This document shows positions 1 through 6,209 of a stretch of 6,387 bases of DNA, piece after piece (positions within the stretch are counted from its first letter, which is position 1; each line of letters starts with the position of its first letter). Position numbers and translations under genes: made by a program. The DNA comes from Candidatus Dormiibacterota bacterium. Its GTDB lineage: Bacteria; Chloroflexota; Dormibacteria; UBA8260. The stretch lies in contig CATPCA010000193.1 of assembly GCA_955652545.1 (NCBI GenBank), forward strand, positions 1-6,387, read 5' to 3'. Under the pieces are notes generated by a model. The model searched no databases and was not told where the DNA came from. It saw only the letters and a list, made by a program, of their open reading frames with translations.

Positions 1-1
1 C

Positions 2-637
2 ACCCCCGAGGACCTCGGGGCGTCGTCGCACACCGACTGGATGGCCTCCGCGCAGCGGGAGCTCGACATTCTCGCGGCGGACTGCGACGAGGTGATGGTC
101 GCCGGCCAGTCGATGGGCGGCACCCTGGCGCTTCACCTGGCGGCGACCGACCTGCGCGTCGCGGCGGTGGCCACGCTGGCCGCCGCTGTCTGGCTGACGG
201 GCCTGGCGGTGCGGGTGGTGCCGGTCGCGCGTCACGTGGTGCGATGGCACCAGGCCAGCGACGACGTCGACCTGTACGACCCGGCCGGCGTCGAGGAGCT
301 CTACTCGCACGGCCGCCGCCCGATGTCGTCCATCCACCAGTTCACCCGGCTCATCGCCCAGGTCCGCGACGAGCTCGCCGCCATCCGCGCCCCGGTGCTG
401 TTGATGCACGGTGGACGCGACCGCACCATCCACCCCGACAACGCGGTGGAGATCGAGCGGCGGCTCGTGTGCAGCGCAGACGTGGTCCGCGTCACGTTCC
501 CGCGCAGCGGCCACGGCATGAGCGTCGACATCGACCGCGAGCAGATCAACGCCGCCGTGCTCAACTGGTTTGACTCCCATTCGACGCTGGGCGCGGCGCA
601 CCCGGTCGGGGCAAGCCCCAGCGCCTCGATGAGCTAG
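2..637 (+). CDS. Alpha/beta-hydrolase carboxylesterase, 5'-truncated by the window edge
   Basis: Serine hydrolase of the alpha/beta fold, closest in layout to the Est30-type carboxylesterases and monoacylglycerol-lipase-like esterases that hydrolyse short- to medium-chain esters in the cytoplasm. The frame is open from base 2, so the gene starts upstream; the in-frame ATG at 41 is internal, because the preceding codons already read like this family (TPEDL...TDW). Counting from that ATG, the nucleophile elbow GQSMGG puts Ser at 24 (bases 110-112). The acid is probably Asp127 (HGGRDRTI) and the base His158 (SGHGM). Spacings of 103 and 31 residues match the Ser-Asp-His order of the family. About 50-60 N-terminal residues, including the oxyanion-hole strand, are probably missing. 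The C-terminal ~20 residues are a Ser/Ala-rich tail. There is no signal peptide in the visible part. Its stop overlaps that of the convergent downstream gene. Substrate is not predictable. Confidence 0.9.
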   Translation, partial: TPEDLGASSHTDWMASAQRELDILAADCDEVMVAGQSMGGTLALHLAATDLRVAAVATLAAAVWLTGLAVRVVPVARHVVRWHQASDDVDLYDPAGVEELYSHGRRPMSSIHQFTRLIAQVRDELAAIRAPVLLMHGGRDRTIHPDNAVEIERRLVCSADVVRVTFPRSGHGMSVDIDREQINAAVLNWFDSHSTLGAAHPVGASPSASMS

Positions 638-933
638 CCGCCGAGCTCTTCGAGCAGCCTGCGCGCCACCTCGCGATCGAGGACAGGGTTCGCCGGCGGG
701 CCCTCGTCGATCGGTTGATGGCGCCGGGAATACCGCGTGTTGGCGGCTCGCCGGTCGGCGTCGCTGCGGGTCGAGCCGGTCGCGGTACGGCCGCATGAGG
801 CGCAGCGCAGCACCACGGTGCTGCTTCCGGCGCCCGCGTACTCGCGATGCGAGACCCGCATTTCGCCACCGCAGTGCACGCACCGTTGCGGCGGTGGCCG
901 ATCCCGACCGCGCGATAGGACATCGCGTTGCAC
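634..933 (-). CDS. Small Arg-rich zinc-ribbon protein, function unknown
   Basis: A 99-residue protein I cannot assign to a named family. Two knuckles, CVHCGG (Cys18, Cys21) and CASCGR (Cys44, Cys47), are spaced as in a four-cysteine zinc ribbon, with a short beta-like stretch (STVVLRC) leading into the second. Residues 49-72 are Arg-rich and likely disordered, and residues 82-99 (from NPVLD) look like an amphipathic helix ending at the stop. Start choice is well supported: a GTG at 933 preceded by GAAGGAGGTC nine bases upstream (counted from GGAGG). No signal peptide or membrane segment is visible, so it should be cytoplasmic. The basic tail next to a zinc ribbon would suit nucleic-acid or ribosome contact, but that is inference. 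The gene converges on the esterase (stops share CTAG at 634-637) and diverges from the small ORF to its right. Opposite-strand frames here show no domain logic and no ribosome binding site. Confidence 0.75.
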   Translation of the reverse strand: MQRDVLSRGRDRPPPQRCVHCGGEMRVSHREYAGAGSSTVVLRCASCGRTATGSTRSDADRRAANTRYSRRHQPIDEGPPANPVLDREVARRLLEELGG

Positions 934-940
934 GCCCTCT

Positions 941-950
941 GACCTCCTTC
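941..950 (-). promoter_or_regulatory. Strong Shine-Dalgarno for the zinc-ribbon gene
   Basis: The minus strand reads GAAGGAGGTC, close to the full anti-SD complement, with nine bases between GGAGG and the GTG at 933. It fixes the GTG start and is the best ribosome binding site in the window; the lon and Nudix starts have none. Confidence 0.8.
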
Positions 951-970
951 ACGCAGATTTACCGAGGCTT

Positions 971-985
971 GGTCACGGCGTGACC
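971..985. promoter_or_regulatory. 15-bp perfect dyad, candidate operator
   Basis: GGTCACG-G-CGTGACC is a perfect inverted repeat with 7-bp arms and a single central base. It lies outside any supported coding sequence, 37 bases upstream of the GTG at 933 and about 90 bases upstream of the ATG at 1077. A further GGTCAC half-site lies at 1033-1038. The position and symmetry suit a dimeric regulator of the divergent pair. No convincing -35/-10 pair could be placed around it, so the operator role is inference. Confidence 0.4.
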
Positions 986-1076
986 GCGGCCGCCCATGGC
1001 AAGCGTACGTTTCCACCACGGCCACGGCACCGGGTCACACCCCGGGCCACGCCGCACCACGGAGCAGAAGCGAGAT

Positions 1077-1250
1077 ATGGCACCCGCAGAGCTGCAACGC
1101 CTGGCCGACGCCAGCGAGGACGACGCTGCCGGGCGGTACATCCGTCAGCAGGTTCTGGCCGTTGTGATCGAGGATGCCGTGCGCCGCGCCGACTCCATGT
1201 GGCGCCTCGAGGCGAACCTCCGCCACACGATGAGGCCCCGCGCCGCCTGA
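1077..1250 (+). CDS. Small helical protein of unknown function
   Basis: A 57-residue ORF (84 residues if read from the in-frame ATG at 996). I do not recognise it. The part after 1077 looks coding: third positions are about 85% G/C by my count, and the product is a charged, probably all-helical chain (PAELQRLADASEDDA, then YIRQQVLAVVIEDAVRRADSMW, written here in two parts of one helix-rich stretch) with no cysteine, signal peptide or membrane segment. I prefer the ATG at 1077 because GGAG lies 12 bases upstream, a long but usable spacing, and because codons 996-1076 give a His/Gly/Pro-rich stretch with weaker third-position bias and no ribosome binding site. It ends 36 bases before the Nudix ATG, on the same strand, so co-transcription is possible although the Nudix gene appears to carry its own -10. 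It might be spurious. Confidence 0.45.
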   Translation: MAPAELQRLADASEDDAAGRYIRQQVLAVVIEDAVRRADSMWRLEANLRHTMRPRAA

Positions 1251-1274
1251 CCGCGCCCTTCCGCGGGTGTCCCG

Positions 1275-1280
1275 TAGAGT
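1275..1280 (+). promoter_or_regulatory. -10 box (TAGAGT) of a leaderless Nudix gene
   Basis: TAGAGT fits TANNNT and is followed by exactly six bases (gacccc) and the ATG at 1287, so transcription would start at or beside the A of the start codon. There is no Shine-Dalgarno before this ATG. No clear -35 is seen. The same spacing recurs at lon. Confidence 0.55.
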
Positions 1281-1286
1281 GACCCC

Positions 1287-1883
1287 ATGGCCGACCTCGA
1301 GAACCTGCTGCGCAGCGCTGTCGACCGGCTCGACGCCACGCATGACGACGCGCCACCCGCGACCCGTCGAACCGCCGCGGTCCTGTTGCTGTTCGACACC
1401 AGGGATCCGCGGCTGCCGCTGCTCTTCATCGAGCGCACGGCGCATCTCCGTCACCACGCCGGCCAGATCGGTTTCCCTGGCGGCGGCAGTGAGTCCGACG
1501 ATGCGGACATCGTCGCCACCGCGCTCCGCGAGGCCGGCGAGGAGGCTGCCATCCCCGGCGAGGCCGTGGAAGCCATCGGCCTGTTGCCGCCACTCCTGAC
1601 GGCAACATCGGACAACTGGCTCACCCCCGTGGTCGGGGTGCGGCATCACGACATCGCCATGCGCGCCGAGCCCTTCGAGGTGGCTCGCCTTTTCCACGTC
1701 GATCTCCAGACCCTCATCGATGCTCCGCACACCGTGCGGACCCTCATCCACGAGGGTCAAGCCCGCGATGTGCACTTCTACGAAGTGGGCGGCGACGTCA
1801 TCTGGGGAGTGACGGCCGCGATCCTCGCCGAGTTGATCGGACGGATCAGCGCATCCGTCGGCGCGCACGGCCTTCAGCGGTAA
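1287..1883 (+). CDS. nudL: Nudix coenzyme A diphosphatase (NudL/NUDT7-like)
   Basis: Predicted to cleave CoA and its derivatives into 3',5'-ADP and 4'-phosphopantetheine (or the acyl form), trimming CoA pools in the cytoplasm. The 198-residue length is normal for the family. The CoA signature (R-T/S-x3-R-x3-G-x3-FPGG) is present at residues 50-66, ending GQIGFPGG. The Nudix box follows at 67-88, with the catalytic metal-binding core REAGEE at 81-86. Ala at 73 and 88, where the general Nudix consensus has Glu and Gly, is also my recollection for E. coli NudL, so it is not a defect. TPVVGV (113-118), the EVARLF segment (131-136) and IWGVTAAIL (172-180) are further subfamily marks. The ATG at 1287 is the only suitable start after the in-frame stop at 1248-1250 and sits six bases after TAGAGT, suggesting leaderless expression. 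The 3' end overlaps the convergent MBL gene by 10 bp. Confidence 0.93.
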   Translation: MADLENLLRSAVDRLDATHDDAPPATRRTAAVLLLFDTRDPRLPLLFIERTAHLRHHAGQIGFPGGGSESDDADIVATALREAGEEAAIPGEAVEAIGLLPPLLTATSDNWLTPVVGVRHHDIAMRAEPFEVARLFHVDLQTLIDAPHTVRTLIHEGQARDVHFYEVGGDVIWGVTAAILAELIGRISASVGAHGLQR

Positions 1884-2527
1884 CGGGGATGGACGACGAA
1901 GGGGTTTGACCCCATCTCCTCACCGACGGTGGTGCGTGAACCGTGGCCGGGATACACCACGGTCGTGGGCGGCAGCGTGTAGAGCTGCTCCTCGATGCTG
2001 ACCAGGAGCTGTGGCCAGTCGCCCCCGGGTAGGTCGGCGCGGCCCACCCCGCGGTAAAAGAGCGTGTCGCCACTGAGCAGGTCACCCCCGGCGACGAAAC
2101 ACACCGAACCGCGGGTGTGTCCCGGGGTGTGCAACACCCCGAGGTCGATGCCGTGCCACGGGATCACCTGGCCGTCGACGAGGTCCTCATCGATCTCAAC
2201 GTCGGGAAGATCGGTGGGGATGCCCGGCAGGAATCGCATGCTCACCAGCTGCTCACGGTCGTCGGGGTGCAGGGCCACCGGGCAATGGTGCGCGGCCACC
2301 ATCGCCGGCACCCCGTTGACGTGGTCGCCGTGGCCGTGGGTGAGGAGAACCCGCTCGCACCGCCAGCCGTTGTCCTCCAGCAGGTGCAGCGTATGCGGGT
2401 GCTGCAGGCCCGGATCGACGACGACCGCCGCGTCGCTGTCCCGCCGGTGCAGCACGTAGCAGTTCTGGTCGTAGGTCGGATCCACCACCACGTGGAGGTC
2501 GACGAGGTCGCCGAGCGGCTCGCCCAT
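1874..2527 (-). CDS. Metallo-beta-lactamase-fold hydrolase, glyoxalase-II-like
   Basis: A 217-residue MBL-fold enzyme with a complete dinuclear metal site: THGHGDH at 63-69 (His64, His66, Asp68, His69), His137 in TPGHTRGS, Asp154 in SGDTLF, and His195 in YPGHGS. GRADLPGGD (162-170) and the C-terminal TTVGEE...NPF are typical of the compact glyoxalase-II/YcbL branch, which hydrolyses thiol esters such as S-lactoyl-glutathione. Most actinomycetes use mycothiol rather than glutathione, so the natural substrate here is open. No signal peptide; cytoplasmic. Its ATG overlaps the lon stop by one base (TGATG, 2525-2529) and has no clear ribosome binding site, so translation is probably coupled to lon. 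The 3' end overlaps the convergent Nudix gene by 10 bp. A persulfide dioxygenase or a lactonase role is possible but lacks specific support. Confidence 0.92.
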   Translation of the reverse strand: MGEPLGDLVDLHVVVDPTYDQNCYVLHRRDSDAAVVVDPGLQHPHTLHLLEDNGWRCERVLLTHGHGDHVNGVPAMVAAHHCPVALHPDDREQLVSMRFLPGIPTDLPDVEIDEDLVDGQVIPWHGIDLGVLHTPGHTRGSVCFVAGGDLLSGDTLFYRGVGRADLPGGDWPQLLVSIEEQLYTLPPTTVVYPGHGSRTTVGEEMGSNPFVVHPRYR

Positions 2528-5076
2528 CAGGCCGTGATGGTCGGGGGCCGTACGTCGTCGTCGCGCAGGGGCAGCATGAATCCGGCGCCGCGCCGCTCGC
2601 GACGCTCGGCGGGCGCGTCGATCAGGGCACGGGCCAACACCTCGCCGACGTTGTCGACAGGCACGACCTCGACTGTCTCGAGCACGTCGCGGGGGATCTC
2701 GTCAAGGTCGCGCATGTTCTTGCGGGGCATGATGAACGTGGTCAACCCCGAGCGATGGGCTGCGAGCAGCTTGTCCTTGACGCCGCCGATCGGCAGCACC
2801 CGGCCGCGCAGCGTCACCTCACCGGTCATGGCGACGTCGCGACGCACCCTGCGCCCTGACGCGACGCTGACCATCGCGGTGACCATCGTGACACCCGCGG
2901 AGGGACCGTCCTTGGGGATCGCCCCGGCGGGCACGTGGATGTGCAGAGCGTGGGTATCGAAGAAGTCGCGCGGTGCGCCGTACTCGACGGCATGCACGCG
3001 CGCCCAGGAGAGGGCTGCCTTGGCGGACTCCTCCATGACGTTGCCGAGCTGCCCGGTCAGGGACAGGTCGGGGGGTGCCACCACCGCCAGCGCCTCGACG
3101 GTGACGATGTCGCCGCCCACGTCGCTGACCACCACCCCGGTGACGGCGCCGACCTCGTCCGCCTCCTGCGCCTCGCCGTAGTCGTAGCGCTGCGGGCCAA
3201 GGAATTCGCTGAGCTGGGTGGGTTCGACGACGACGCGCTCGGCGCCCGCCGCGAGCCGCCGCGGCACCTTGCGGGCGATCTCGGCGATGGTGCGGTCGAG
3301 CTGACGCACCCCCGCTTCGCGCGTGTAGCCGCGGAGGATCGCCACTAGGGTGTCGTGGCCGATCGACAGCTCTCCGTCATCGAGCCCGTGCTGCTGGAGC
3401 TGGCGTGGCAGCAGGTGGCCCTCGGCGATGCCCAGCTTCTCCACCTCGGTGTATCCGCTGATGCGGATCAGCTCCATGCGATCGCGCAGCGCCGGGCCGA
3501 TCGTCTCGACCATGTTGGCGGTGGTGATGAAGAGCACGTGGGAGAGGTCGTAGGCGACCTCGAGGTAGTGGTCGCTGAACTCGCGGTTCTGTTCGGGATC
3601 GAGCACCTCGAGCAGCGCCGCCGACGGGTCACCGCGGAAGTCGGTGCCAACCTTGTCAATTTCATCGAGCATGATCACCGGGTTGATGCTGCCGGCCTGC
3701 TTCATCGACTGGATGATCCGTCCGGGCAGGGCCCCGATGTAGGTGCGGCGGTGGCCACGGATCTCGGCTTCGTCGCGGATGCCGCCGAGTGACAGGCGCA
3801 CGAAGCGGCGGTCCATGGCACGGGCGATGCTGCGGCCGAGCGAGGTCTTGCCCACCCCGGGCGGGCCGACCAGGCAGAGGATGGGCGTCTGCAGGACCCA
3901 GGGCGGGCGGGTGCTGTCGCGCGCCGGGGGCTGCGGTGACTGAGCGTCCGTGTCGCCGCCGGCGTCGTCCTGCGCGGTCACCTGGGCGGCGGCTGCTGCC
4001 GTCGCGTCAGCCCGCCGCTGCGCCCGGTCGCGCACCGCCATCCATTCGAGGATGCGGTCCTTGACCTTGGCGAGACCGTAATGGTCCGCGTCGAGGATGG
4101 CGGCGGCTCTCTCGATGTCGATGTCGACGTGCGGCGGCTCGCCCCATGGAAGGTCGAGCAGCCAGTCGACCCAGGTGCGCACCATGCCCATCTCAGGCGA
4201 CGCGCTGGGGATCTGTTCGAGGCGCGACACCTCCTTGAGCGCTCGGGCTTTGACCGCCGGGGACATCCCCAGGGCCTCGATGCGCGCGCTGAGATCCTCG
4301 CCGTCGTCGCCTTCGCCCTCGAGCTCGGCGAGCTCCTTGCGCACCGCTCGCAGCTGCTCGCGGAGGATGTGCTCGCGCTGCGACTTGTTGATGGTCCTGG
4401 TGACGTCCTCGTGGATGCGGGTGCGCATCGACGCCACCTCAACCTGGCGGCCGAGCAACGGCGCCAGGCGGCGGAGGCGTTCGACCGCGTCGAGCGTCTG
4501 GAGCAGCTCCACCCGCTCGTCGACGGTCAGGTCGGGCGCGGCCGACGCGATGTCCGCCACCCGCGAGGGGCCACCCGCTCGGGCCATCGCCGCGGCAACC
4601 TCGGGGGCGACCTGCCCTCCCGCCGTGACGTACTCGGCGAAGAGCTGGCGCACGCTCCCCGCCAGCGCGTCGGCCTCCGTCCCGGTGAGGTCGTTGTCAT
4701 CGATGGCGTCGTACGACGCCGACCAGTGATCGCCGTCCTCCTCGAACGACTGCAGTCGCACTCGGTGCTGTCCCTCGACCAGTGCGTGCGCCCCGGCCCC
4801 GGGGATGAGTCGCAGAGCTCCGACGGTGGCGACGACGGCGATCTGGTGGAGGTCGCCAAAACCGACGTCGTCTGGTTGGGCGTCGCGCTGCACCGCGAGG
4901 ATGACGCGCCCGTCGGCGTTGACAGCGGCCTGGAGCCCGGCCACGGAGCGCCGTCGCCCGGCCGCAAGCGGCGCCAGCTGATGAGGGAAGACGACATTGT
5001 CCCGCAGCGGCACCACCGGGAGCCGCTCGGGTACCGCGTCAGGACGCGGGCCGGCCACGACCTCGTCGTCGATCAT
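2527..5076 (-). CDS. lon: ATP-dependent protease Lon
   Basis: Cytoplasmic AAA+ serine protease that unfolds and degrades damaged and selected regulatory proteins as a hexamer. At 849 residues it is longer than the ~780-residue E. coli-type LonA. Order: LON substrate-binding domain (about 17-205, starting [15 protein letters not shown]), helical region to about 350, then a low-complexity linker (352-396). The AAA+ module follows, with Walker A GPPGVGKT (404-411), Walker B VIMLDEID (467-474), sensor-1 Asn521, arginine finger probably Arg533 (DRMELI), and sensor-2 Arg591. The protease domain carries Ser726 (PKDGPSAG) and Lys769 ([11 protein letters not shown]), 43 residues apart as in E. coli Lon. 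A basic/acidic tail ends the chain. All catalytic residues are present, so it should be active. The ATG at 5076 lies six bases after TATGCT with no Shine-Dalgarno, suggesting leaderless mRNA. The MBL gene follows with overlapping stop/start, and the PLD gene ends 39 bases upstream. Confidence 0.98.
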   Translation of the reverse strand: MIDDEVVAGPRPDAVPERLPVVPLRDNVVFPHQLAPLAAGRRRSVAGLQAAVNADGRVILAVQRDAQPDDVGFGDLHQIAVVATVGALRLIPGAGAHALVEGQHRVRLQSFEEDGDHWSASYDAIDDNDLTGTEADALAGSVRQLFAEYVTAGGQVAPEVAAAMARAGGPSRVADIASAAPDLTVDERVELLQTLDAVERLRRLAPLLGRQVEVASMRTRIHEDVTRTINKSQREHILREQLRAVRKELAELEGEGDDGEDLSARIEALGMSPAVKARALKEVSRLEQIPSASPEMGMVRTWVDWLLDLPWGEPPHVDIDIERAAAILDADHYGLAKVKDRILEWMAVRDRAQRRADATAAAAAQVTAQDDAGGDTDAQSPQPPARDSTRPPWVLQTPILCLVGPPGVGKTSLGRSIARAMDRRFVRLSLGGIRDEAEIRGHRRTYIGALPGRIIQSMKQAGSINPVIMLDEIDKVGTDFRGDPSAALLEVLDPEQNREFSDHYLEVAYDLSHVLFITTANMVETIGPALRDRMELIRISGYTEVEKLGIAEGHLLPRQLQQHGLDDGELSIGHDTLVAILRGYTREAGVRQLDRTIAEIARKVPRRLAAGAERVVVEPTQLSEFLGPQRYDYGEAQEADEVGAVTGVVVSDVGGDIVTVEALAVVAPPDLSLTGQLGNVMEESAKAALSWARVHAVEYGAPRDFFDTHALHIHVPAGAIPKDGPSAGVTMVTAMVSVASGRRVRRDVAMTGEVTLRGRVLPIGGVKDKLLAAHRSGLTTFIMPRKNMRDLDEIPRDVLETVEVVPVDNVGEVLARALIDAPAERRERRGAGFMLPLRDDDVRPPTITA

Positions 5077-5082
5077 GCGGCG

Positions 5083-5088
5083 AGCATA
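5083..5088 (-). promoter_or_regulatory. -10 box (TATGCT) of leaderless lon
   Basis: On the minus strand TATGCT, six bases (cgccgc), then the ATG at 5076. This is the same TANNNT-N6-ATG geometry as the Nudix gene. It sits in the 39-base gap after the PLD stop, so lon can be transcribed apart from the PLD gene. Only weak -35 candidates (TTGTAT at 5108-5103, spacer too short at 14) are visible. No HspR (HAIR) or CIRCE-like heat-shock operator is apparent. Confidence 0.55.
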
Positions 5089-5115
5089 ACCCCGGGCTTG
5101 CGATACAACCGGCGC

Positions 5116-6156
5116 TCACGCTGGATCCGACACCTCCCAGTCGCGCTCGAAGGCGTCGCCGAAGTAGTCGGCGGCGGCGGGATGATCGATGCGCAGGCCG
5201 CATTCGATCGCGGTGCCGAGTCCCGCCGCGCTCCAATTCGATGACATGACCAGGGCGGTGGAATCGACGACAAGTCCCTTGGCGTGTCCGGTCGTGCATC
5301 GCACCGGGTCCATCACCCGAGCCGGAACGTGGCGCTCACGGAGCGTGGCGGCGTCCCCGCCTGCGGGCTCCGTTCCGAGCAGCACTCGGACGTCGAGCCC
5401 ATTGCGGCGGCCCTCGGCGAGACGCTCGAGCAGCGGTCGCACCTCGTGGGCCCAGGTGTGCATGTAGGGCACCACCACCAGGCAGCGCTTGCCGGCCGAC
5501 TCCAGGATGGCCTCGATGGCCAGGCGCACCGCCCGGGCCTCGACCGCGAGGTGAAGGCGCCGCGGGCCGACCTCCACGTCGAGCGGCGGCACGCTCGGCC
5601 GCGGAGCTCCGACGGGCGGGACCTCGGCCGCCGGGTCAACAGCCCACACCGGCGGCGGCGGCGTGGCCTCGCGCCACACCGCGCCGATGTGCCACCGCGC
5701 CATCGACGCCAGGGTGGGGGCGCCGTCGACGAACGCCCACCACTCGCGCGTGCCCGCCTGGGGTGGGGCGTCCGGCGGCAGGCGGCCGTGGCGGTCGGCG
5801 GGTGCGTCGCGCTCGATGAGGTTGCCCGTGCCCACCGCGACCCGCTCCGAGTCCGCGACGAGCAGCTTCCAGTGGGCGTCGCGCGCGCCCTCGTGGCGGC
5901 GCAGCCGGCAGGGAACGACGGTGCCGCGCGCCGCCGCCGCCCGCAGCTCCTCGAGGCAGCCGCGGTTGGCGCCCCCGTGGCCATCGAGCAGCAGCCGGAC
6001 CTTGACCCCACGCTCCATTGCGCGGGGGAACGCCCACGCATAGGCCGGCCCCGCTTCGTACACCGCGACATCCAGCCGGGTGGTCGCAGAACCCAGGAAT
6101 CGATGGAGAAGAGTCCCTGCCGAGTCCGGTCCGAGGGCGCAGGTGAGCGCGGTCAT
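5116..6156 (-). CDS. Phospholipase-D-superfamily protein with two HKD motifs
   Basis: A 346-residue protein with two PLD half-domains, which normally pack to form one active site with a covalent phospho-histidine intermediate. HKD1 is HWKLLVAD (residues 95-102, bases 5874-5851) followed by GTGN; HKD2 is HAKGLVVD (291-298) followed by SSNW. Both keep His, Lys and Asp, so it should be catalytically competent. A Pro-rich linker (about 163-190) joins the halves. There is no signal peptide or transmembrane segment, which argues against a canonical membrane cardiolipin synthase; a soluble phosphodiesterase, nuclease or lipid-acting enzyme are all possible and the sequence does not decide. I chose the ATG at 6156 because GGGG lies five bases upstream; a TTG at 6201 would add 15 residues but overlaps the probable -10 at 6203-6198. 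Its stop is 39 bases before lon, so read-through into lon is possible. Confidence 0.85.
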   Translation of the reverse strand: MTALTCALGPDSAGTLLHRFLGSATTRLDVAVYEAGPAYAWAFPRAMERGVKVRLLLDGHGGANRGCLEELRAAAARGTVVPCRLRRHEGARDAHWKLLVADSERVAVGTGNLIERDAPADRHGRLPPDAPPQAGTREWWAFVDGAPTLASMARWHIGAVWREATPPPPVWAVDPAAEVPPVGAPRPSVPPLDVEVGPRRLHLAVEARAVRLAIEAILESAGKRCLVVVPYMHTWAHEVRPLLERLAEGRRNGLDVRVLLGTEPAGGDAATLRERHVPARVMDPVRCTTGHAKGLVVDSTALVMSSNWSAAGLGTAIECGLRIDHPAAADYFGDAFERDWEVSDPA

Positions 6157-6196
6157 GGACGCCCCATGGTGAGGACGCTGGCGAGCATGCGCGGGC

Positions 6197-6203
6197 CACA
6201 ATA
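6197..6203. promoter_or_regulatory. Overlapping back-to-back -10 elements (bidirectional promoter)
   Basis: On plus, CACAAT at 6197-6202 (4 of 6 matches to TATAAT). On minus, TATTGT at 6203-6198 (4 of 6). The two hexamers occupy almost the same base pairs and face the two divergent genes: the PLD gene ATG is at 6156 and the right-edge frame begins about 6210. The minus transcript would begin near 6191, leaving a ~35-base leader with the GGGG site. No good -35 is seen on either side, so this is a prediction. Confidence 0.4.
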
Positions 6204-6209
6204 GGCGTC

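Noticed and set aside
4..20. CCCCGAG-GAC-CTCGGGG inverted repeat, terminator-like
   Set aside because: It lies inside the esterase reading frame (codons for TPEDLG), has a 3-base loop and no following T tract.
983..999. Adjacent palindromes GCGGCCGC and CCATGG suggesting a cloning site
   Set aside because: Both are single 6-8 bp palindromes expected occasionally in GC-rich DNA; no vector-like sequence surrounds them.
1485..1551. Nudix box that departs from the general consensus (Ala for Glu at residue 73 and Ala for Gly at 88)
   Set aside because: E. coli NudL, as I recall it, has the same departures; the REAGEE metal-binding core is intact, so this is not a dead enzyme.
1035..1868. Long open frame on the minus strand opposite the Nudix gene (277 codons)
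   Set aside because: It is the mirror of a well-supported Nudix reading frame; its product has no domain logic and the sense-strand motifs explain the sequence.
1901..1913. GGGGT-TTG-ACCCC hairpin near the convergent Nudix/MBL 3' ends
   Set aside because: Only a 5-bp stem, no T tract on either strand, and it encodes the conserved SNPF segment of the MBL protein.
2123..2141. CGGGGTGT-GCA-ACACCCCG inverted repeat, 8-bp stem
   Set aside because: It encodes the conserved LHTPG segment of the MBL metal site; no T tract and fully explained by coding.
4081..5244. Long open frame on the plus strand (387 codons) opposite lon, and similar ones at 2117-3181 and 5284-6204
   Set aside because: High-GC genes commonly leave the antisense frame open. 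Lon, MBL and PLD motifs on the minus strand are complete and explain these regions.
6157..6201. TTG start at 6201 for the PLD protein, adding 15 residues
   Set aside because: The added segment is His/Arg-rich and unlike the fold, has no ribosome binding site, and the TTG falls within the predicted -10; the ATG at 6156 has a nearby GGGG.
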